Assembly (NCBI GenBank): GCA_005883905.1
Contig: VAYD01000180.1
Coordinates: 1-6,000, forward strand
DNA from: Actinomycetota bacterium
Lineage (GTDB): Bacteria > Actinomycetota > Thermoleophilia > Solirubrobacterales > Solirubrobacteraceae
DNA: 6,000 nucleotides
Direction: 5' to 3'
The translations under genes and the position numbers were made by a program. This document shows, in pieces, positions 4,915 to 6,000 of the stretch. Below the pieces are notes generated by a model. That model worked only from the letters and a program-made list of their open reading frames with translations. It did no database searches and was not told the origin of the DNA. Every line of letters begins with the position of its first letter. The stretch's first letter is position 1.

Positions 4915-5118
4915 ATGGCAACTGGAACCGTGAAGTGGTTCAGCGACGAGAAGGGGTTCGGATTCATCACGCCTGACGAGCCTGGCAAGGACCTCTTCGT
5001 CCACCACCAGGGCATCGTGGGCGAGGGCTATAGGTCGCTCGCCGAAGGCGCCAAGGTGTCCTATGACGCCGAGGCCGGCGACAAGGGCCCGAAGGCCGCC
5101 AACGTCTCGGCCATCTGA
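4915..5118 (+). CDS. cspA: Cold-shock domain protein (CspA family)
   Basis: This 67-residue protein is a complete single cold-shock domain, the usual length of the family. It starts [18 protein letters not shown], with RNP1 as KGFGFI at 13-18 and RNP2 as LFVHH at 27-31. The nucleic-acid-facing aromatics Trp8, Phe15, Phe17, Phe28, His30 and His31 are all kept. Such proteins bind single-stranded RNA and DNA, melt RNA secondary structure and help translation, in the cold or constitutively depending on the paralogue. The ATG at 4915 has a strong AGGAGGT 7 bases upstream; the frame is open to 4678, but that extension is not Csp-like. It has its own likely promoter and a leader of about 100 bases in which the ribosome binding site can be paired. 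The gene symbol denotes the family; which paralogue it is cannot be told. Confidence 0.97.
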   Translation: MATGTVKWFSDEKGFGFITPDEPGKDLFVHHQGIVGEGYRSLAEGAKVSYDAEAGDKGPKAANVSAI

Positions 5119-5172
5119 CCGCGCGCATCTCGCCCGGACGAGTTTGCTGGCGCGCTGATCGAGACGCGCCCG

Positions 5173-5195
5173 CCCGGGACGCTGAGTTGCCCGGG
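5173..5195 (+). terminator. Weak hairpin after the cold-shock gene
   Basis: Two CCCGGG hexamers (5173-5178 and 5190-5195), each self-complementary, can pair across an 11-base loop. They lie between the cspA stop and the next start. No T-run follows, so termination here is only possible. At this GC content such pairs are common. Confidence 0.25.
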
Positions 5196-5222
5196 TCCCA
5201 ATCGCCACCAGAAAGACGTGCC

Positions 5223-5402
5223 ATGCAGGCCATCAGCATCAAGCAGACCATCCGCGAACTCGATGCGGTCAACAAGAAGCTCGACATGCAGCGCGTGACG
5301 GGCACCGCCCGGCTCGCGCTGCTGCGCCGCCAGGCGGAGCTGGGCGACCTTCGGGAGGCGGCGCGGGACGCCGGGCGTAGGGCCTCCGCGGCGGGTCGCT
5401 GA
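5223..5402 (+). CDS. Hypothetical 59-residue helical/coiled-coil protein
   Basis: The ATG at 5223 begins MQAISIKQTIRELDAVNKKL, and nearly the whole chain to residue about 52 can be a single amphipathic helix with heptad-like spacing of Ile, Leu and Val. Its composition (Ile, Lys, Asn, Gln) is clearly unlike translated non-coding DNA here. AGAAAGA about 7 bases upstream is a modest ribosome binding site; a TTG at 5187 would add 12 poor residues. There are no cysteines, signal or membrane segment. The next gene starts one base after this stop, so the two are very probably co-translated. Function is unknown; a small coiled-coil partner of the following helical protein is a reasonable inference. 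Confidence 0.75.
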   Translation: MQAISIKQTIRELDAVNKKLDMQRVTGTARLALLRRQAELGDLREAARDAGRRASAAGR

Positions 5403-5403
5403 G

Positions 5404-5637
5404 GTGGAGGCCCCAGAGGACCGGCTCGCCGAGCTGACCATGCAGGCCGAGTACGCGCGACGGCGCCTGGACCTGTATCGCGCGCGTGCCTATGGGATGC
5501 GGCCGGTGAGCGAGAGCCGGATGCGGGAGCTGGAGCGCGAGGCCGACTCAGCGGAGCAGCGCCTGCGCGCGGCGCGCCGCGCCCGACATGGACACCAATC
5601 CGCCCACGACGCCGGGCCACCCTCGCATGATCGATGA
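5404..5637 (+). CDS. Hypothetical 77-residue coiled-coil protein
   Basis: The GTG at 5404 lies one base after the preceding TGA. The body is two long charged helices: residues 5-30 (LAELTMQAEYARRRLDLYRA) and residues about 38-62 (RMRELEREADSAEQRLRAAR), joined by YGMRPVSES. This helix-turn-helix hairpin layout with LYRARAYG in the turn is one I associate with small unnamed proteins in Thermoleophilia; that is memory, not a search. The last 15 residues are His/Pro/Ser-rich and probably disordered. An ATG at 5440 is an alternative start, but it would remove part of the first helix. It overlaps the next gene by 11 bases if that gene starts at 5627. The role is unknown; antiparallel coiled-coil or adaptor function is inferred. 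Confidence 0.75.
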   Translation: MEAPEDRLAELTMQAEYARRRLDLYRARAYGMRPVSESRMRELEREADSAEQRLRAARRARHGHQSAHDAGPPSHDR

Positions 5638-5893
5638 CGAGCACATCCGCGATCTGATCGCAGGGCTGGCGCGGCCGCATCGCTCCGGAGGCGATGTCGT
5701 CGAGCGAGCAGCGATCCTCGCCGCGGGTTCTGACGGGGCCACGATCGTCGAGTGGATCGTCGCCCATGGCGGAGCGCCCGAGGCACCAGCCGCCGTGACG
5801 CCCCCAGGCGGTCTGCACGGCGCGCGCCAGCACGACAACCGTCGCGTCGCGCCGCCAAGCCGCTACGTGCTGCCGGCCGGGGCGCTCCGCTGA
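5627..5893 (+). CDS. Hypothetical 88-residue protein, third gene of the coupled trio
   Basis: The chosen start is the ATG at 5627, giving MIDDEHIRDLIAGLARPHRS. An ATG at 5588 in the same frame would add 13 Pro/Thr-rich residues and a 50-base overlap with the previous gene. Neither start has a strong ribosome binding site; the 11-base stop/start overlap at 5627 favours re-initiation. Residues 1-18 and 24-49 (DVVERAAILAAGSDGATIVE, then WIVAHGG) form probable helices of a small alpha-helical domain. Residues 50-88 are Pro/Gly/Arg-rich and probably flexible. There is no catalytic or metal motif. I associate this type of protein with Thermoleophilia but know no function. It ends the tight run that begins at 5223. 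Confidence 0.75.
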   Translation: MIDDEHIRDLIAGLARPHRSGGDVVERAAILAAGSDGATIVEWIVAHGGAPEAPAAVTPPGGLHGARQHDNRRVAPPSRYVLPAGALR

Positions 5894-5932
5894 CGGCGGC
5901 AAGGCCGGCGCTCAGCCCTCGCAGGTCCGCTT

Positions 5933-6000
5933 GTGACGACGAGCGAGCACGCTGGCGCGACGAGCTGCCGCAACCGAGAGCGAGCGCGTCAGGCTGCTCG
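5933..6000 (+). CDS. Possible start of a gene running off the right edge
   Basis: A GTG at 5933, with AGGT 6 bases upstream, opens a frame reading MTTSEHAGATSCRNRERARQ that is unbroken to the window end. Only 22 codons are visible, so the call rests on start context and on the same-strand run of genes just before it. No family can be judged. Confidence 0.25.
   Translation, partial: MTTSEHAGATSCRNRERARQAA

Noticed and set aside
4967..5902. Minus-strand 311-codon frame
   Set aside because: It is antisense to cspA and the trio of helical genes, is Arg/Pro/Ser-rich and has no domain.
1..6000. Mobile element, CRISPR, tRNA or rRNA
   Set aside because: I looked for spaced direct repeats, terminal inverted repeats flanking a transposase-like ORF, tRNA T-loop/anticodon patterns and rRNA-like tracts, and found none. 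No defence or biosynthetic cluster is evident either.

Overview
The window is about 70% GC and densely packed with short genes. It shows no transposase, integrase, phage structural gene, CRISPR array, rRNA or tRNA. Several things point to a high-GC actinobacterial chromosome, most likely class Thermoleophilia (Solirubrobacterales type): a DUF1918 protein, an FmdB-like protein whose zinc-ribbon cysteines are mostly lost, a GAF/LuxR-type regulator, and many tiny proteins of the kind I associate with that class. This assignment rests on family resemblance recalled without a database search.

Layout. Positions 1-501 hold no firm gene, but an open minus-strand frame runs off the left edge. A minus-strand cluster follows, in transcription order: FmdB-like protein (2055-1834), LuxR-type regulator (1795-776) and a 79-residue unknown protein (741-502), with gaps of 34-38 bases. 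Divergent from it is a plus-strand DUF1918 gene (2184-2405). After a gene-poor convergent gap (2406-2870) comes a minus-strand pair, a 65-residue unknown protein (3367-3170) and a CxxC/CxxC zinc-ribbon protein (3113-2871), separated by a perfect 9-bp hairpin. A further gap of about 400 bases (3368-3773) carries candidate promoters in both directions.

The right half is all plus strand. A second zinc-ribbon protein (3774-4001) overlaps a 65-residue helical protein (3991-4188) by 11 bases. A mostly non-coding stretch (4189-4914) holds a possible 31-codon ORF and a perfect 13-bp inverted repeat. A cold-shock protein gene (4915-5118) follows, whose leader can pair with its own Shine-Dalgarno sequence. 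Last comes a tight run of three small proteins (5223-5402, 5404-5637, 5627-5893), two of them helical or coiled-coil.

How the genes work together: only the cold-shock protein and the LuxR-type regulator have roles that can be named with any confidence. The rest are small lineage-type proteins of unknown function. I see no defence, biosynthetic or mobile system. The most interesting signals are the cspA leader structure, the 13-bp dyad, the loss of metal ligands in the FmdB-like protein, and the concentration of small coupled ORFs.
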